Assembly: GCA_009760855.2 (NCBI GenBank)
Contig: WPIO01000241.1
Coordinates: 153,759 to 217,758, forward strand
Length of the DNA stretch: 64,000 nucleotides
Direction: 5' to 3'
From: Cristatella mucedo
Taxonomy: Eukaryota; Bryozoa; Phylactolaemata; Cristatellidae
In this document: positions 62,863-64,000 of the stretch, in pieces
How positions within the stretch are numbered: position 1 is the stretch's first letter
Layout: the number at the start of each line of letters is the position of its first letter
Program-made: the position numbers and the translations under genes
The notes under the pieces: generated by a model
What the model was told of the DNA's origin: nothing
What the model saw: only the letters and a program-made list of their open reading frames with translations
Database searches by the model: none

Positions 62863-64000
62863 TCATTTCGCTTGAGTTTGCAGAATTTTGCGGAATATAA
62901 AGACACCTCGATACCGCTCCTTATAGCCTGTGACAACTTGCTGCAGAATGGGGTGCCTTGCAATAAGCCATCCCCACTTGAATAACTCATTTTGCATGAG
63001 TTTGCAGCAGATCACACAATACCTAGATACTTTAAATCCACCCGTCGAAGCCTGAAGGAGAATGCAGCAGAGTGGAGCTGCTTGCTTGAGGTAATCGCAC
63101 TTGAATAACTCATTTAGCTTGTGTTTGCAGCAGATCGCGAAATATAAAGACACGTCGATACTGCTCGTTATAGCCTGCAAAAACTTGCTGCAGAGTGCTG
63201 TGCCTTGCATTAAGCCATTAGCACTTGAATAACGTATTTTGCATGAATTCGCAGCTGATCGCACAATACGTAGATACTTTAAATAAACTCGACAAATCGT
63301 GCAGGAGCTGGCAGAAGAGTGGAGCTCCTTGCATGAGGCAATCGCACTTGAATAACTCATTTCGTTAGAGTTTGCAGCAGATCGCGAATTATAAAGATAC
63401 CTCGATACTGCTCCTTATGGCCGGCTATGACTTGCTGTAGAGTGAGGCGCTTTGCATTAATCCAGTCGCATTGAATAACTCATTTTGCTTGAGTTCACAG
63501 CAGATCACACAATATCTAGATACTTTAAATCCACCCGACATAGTGTGCCGGAGCTTGCAGCAGATTGCAGCTCCTTGCTTTAAGCAATCGCAATTGAATA
63601 TCTCATTTCGCTTGTGTTTCCAGCAGATGGTGGAATTTATAAACACCTCGATACTGCTCCTTATAGTCTGCGATAACTTGCAGCAGAGTGCAGCCCCTTG
63701 CAATAACCATCCACACTTGAATAATTCATTTTGCATGAGTTCACAGCAGATCGCCGAATATGTAGATACTTTAAATCAACCCGTCGGAGAGTGCAGTAGC
63801 TGGCATCAGAGTGCAGGGCCTTGCTTGAGGCGCATTAGTTTGCAGCACATCGCAGAATATAGAGACGACTCGATACAGCTCCTTTTAGCCTGTGATACCT
63901 TGCTGCTAAGTGCACTGCCTTGCAGTAAGCCATTCAGACTTGCATGCCTCATTTTGCATGAGTTCGCAGCAGATCGCACAATCTCTAAATACTTTAAATC
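62863..64000 (+). repeat. Sat-B unit 18: incomplete at window end (M1-M5)
   Basis: The 1,138 bp visible comprise M1-M4 and most of M5. A small deletion near 63830 (cttgaggcgcattag) removes the cacttgaataacttatttc stretch between M4 and M5. The array continues beyond the window. Confidence 0.85.

Larger units (their letters stand above)
26549..64000 (+). repeat. Sat-B: ~247-bp dimeric satellite with higher-order units
   Basis: From 26549 the sequence is a tandem array of ~247-bp dimers, interrupted only by the LINE at 37577-38576. The first half (~124 bp) runs from agtttgcagcagatcgcgg through ataaagacacctcgatact to acttgaataactcattttg. The second half (~123 bp) runs from gagttcgcagcagatcgc through tatctagatactttaaat to cactcatttcgcttgag-like sequence. 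Eight dimer types recur in order: M1 (cagaagatcgcgg, aatggggtgcc), M2 (gacacgtcgatactgctcg), M3 (atggccggctatgac), M4 (cagatggtggaatttat), M5 (tatagagacgactcgata), M6 (gaaaataaagacatcttg), M7 (ctcgttctagtgtatgat) and M8 (gttccttttagcctgcga). Units of M1-M8 are ~1.98 kb. The array runs past the right window edge. No gene is supported apart from the LINE fragment. Confidence 0.96.

Noticed and set aside
26549-64000. Full CENP-B-box-like motif in Sat-B
   Set aside because: At the position homologous to the Sat-A motif, Sat-B reads actcatttcgcttgag, which lacks the CCCG part of the reverse-strand box. I saw no consensus match elsewhere in the dimer.
1-64000. Telomeric repeats, rRNA, tRNA or a second transposon
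   Set aside because: Reading through both arrays I found no telomere-type hexamer runs, no rRNA or tRNA sequence that I recognise, and no non-satellite block apart from 37577-38576.

Overview
This 64-kb window is eukaryotic satellite DNA, almost certainly from an animal. It holds no ordinary protein-coding gene, and I see no rRNA, tRNA or CRISPR array. The animal assignment is an inference from the only non-satellite sequence present: a 5'-truncated CR1/L2-type LINE with an (ATT)n tail, a kind of element common in marine invertebrates and fishes. I cannot name a species. The window begins and ends inside arrays, so neither outer edge is seen.

Layout. Positions 1-26548 are a head-to-tail array of a 124-bp monomer (called Sat-A here), about 214 copies. 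At 26548/26549 the sequence switches without a spacer into a second array (Sat-B) that runs to 64000. Sat-B is built of ~247-bp dimers, each made of two diverged ~123/124-bp halves. The two families are homologous but in opposite orientation: the reverse complement of a Sat-A monomer aligns along its whole length to the + strand of Sat-B. The junction is therefore an inversion boundary between two subfamilies of one ancestral satellite.

Sat-B has a clear higher-order structure. Eight recognisable dimer types (M1-M8 here) occur in fixed order and make a canonical unit of ~1.98 kb. Eighteen anchored units (the last cut by the window end) can be followed from 26845. Their lengths move in whole-dimer steps (5, 6, 7, 8, 10, 11 or 12 dimers), mainly by gain or loss of the block M6-M7-M8. 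Two units instead carry off-register deletions. Sat-A has looser higher-order structure: local multi-monomer duplications, one ~0.9-kb segment repeated 7,564 bp (61 monomers) away, and a shift of prevailing monomer variant near 12.2 kb.

The LINE insertion (37577-38576) lies in one Sat-B unit. It is flanked by a perfect 12-bp target-site duplication, keeps an open frame for the C-terminal part of its reverse transcriptase, and ends in a hairpin and an ATT microsatellite. It is the only transposon recognised.

The many open frames in both arrays come from monomers that lack stop codons in some frames, not from genes. The arrays could be centromeric or pericentromeric. The hints are the higher-order structure, a degenerate CENP-B-box-like motif in some Sat-A variants, and short dyad symmetries, but nothing in the sequence proves it.
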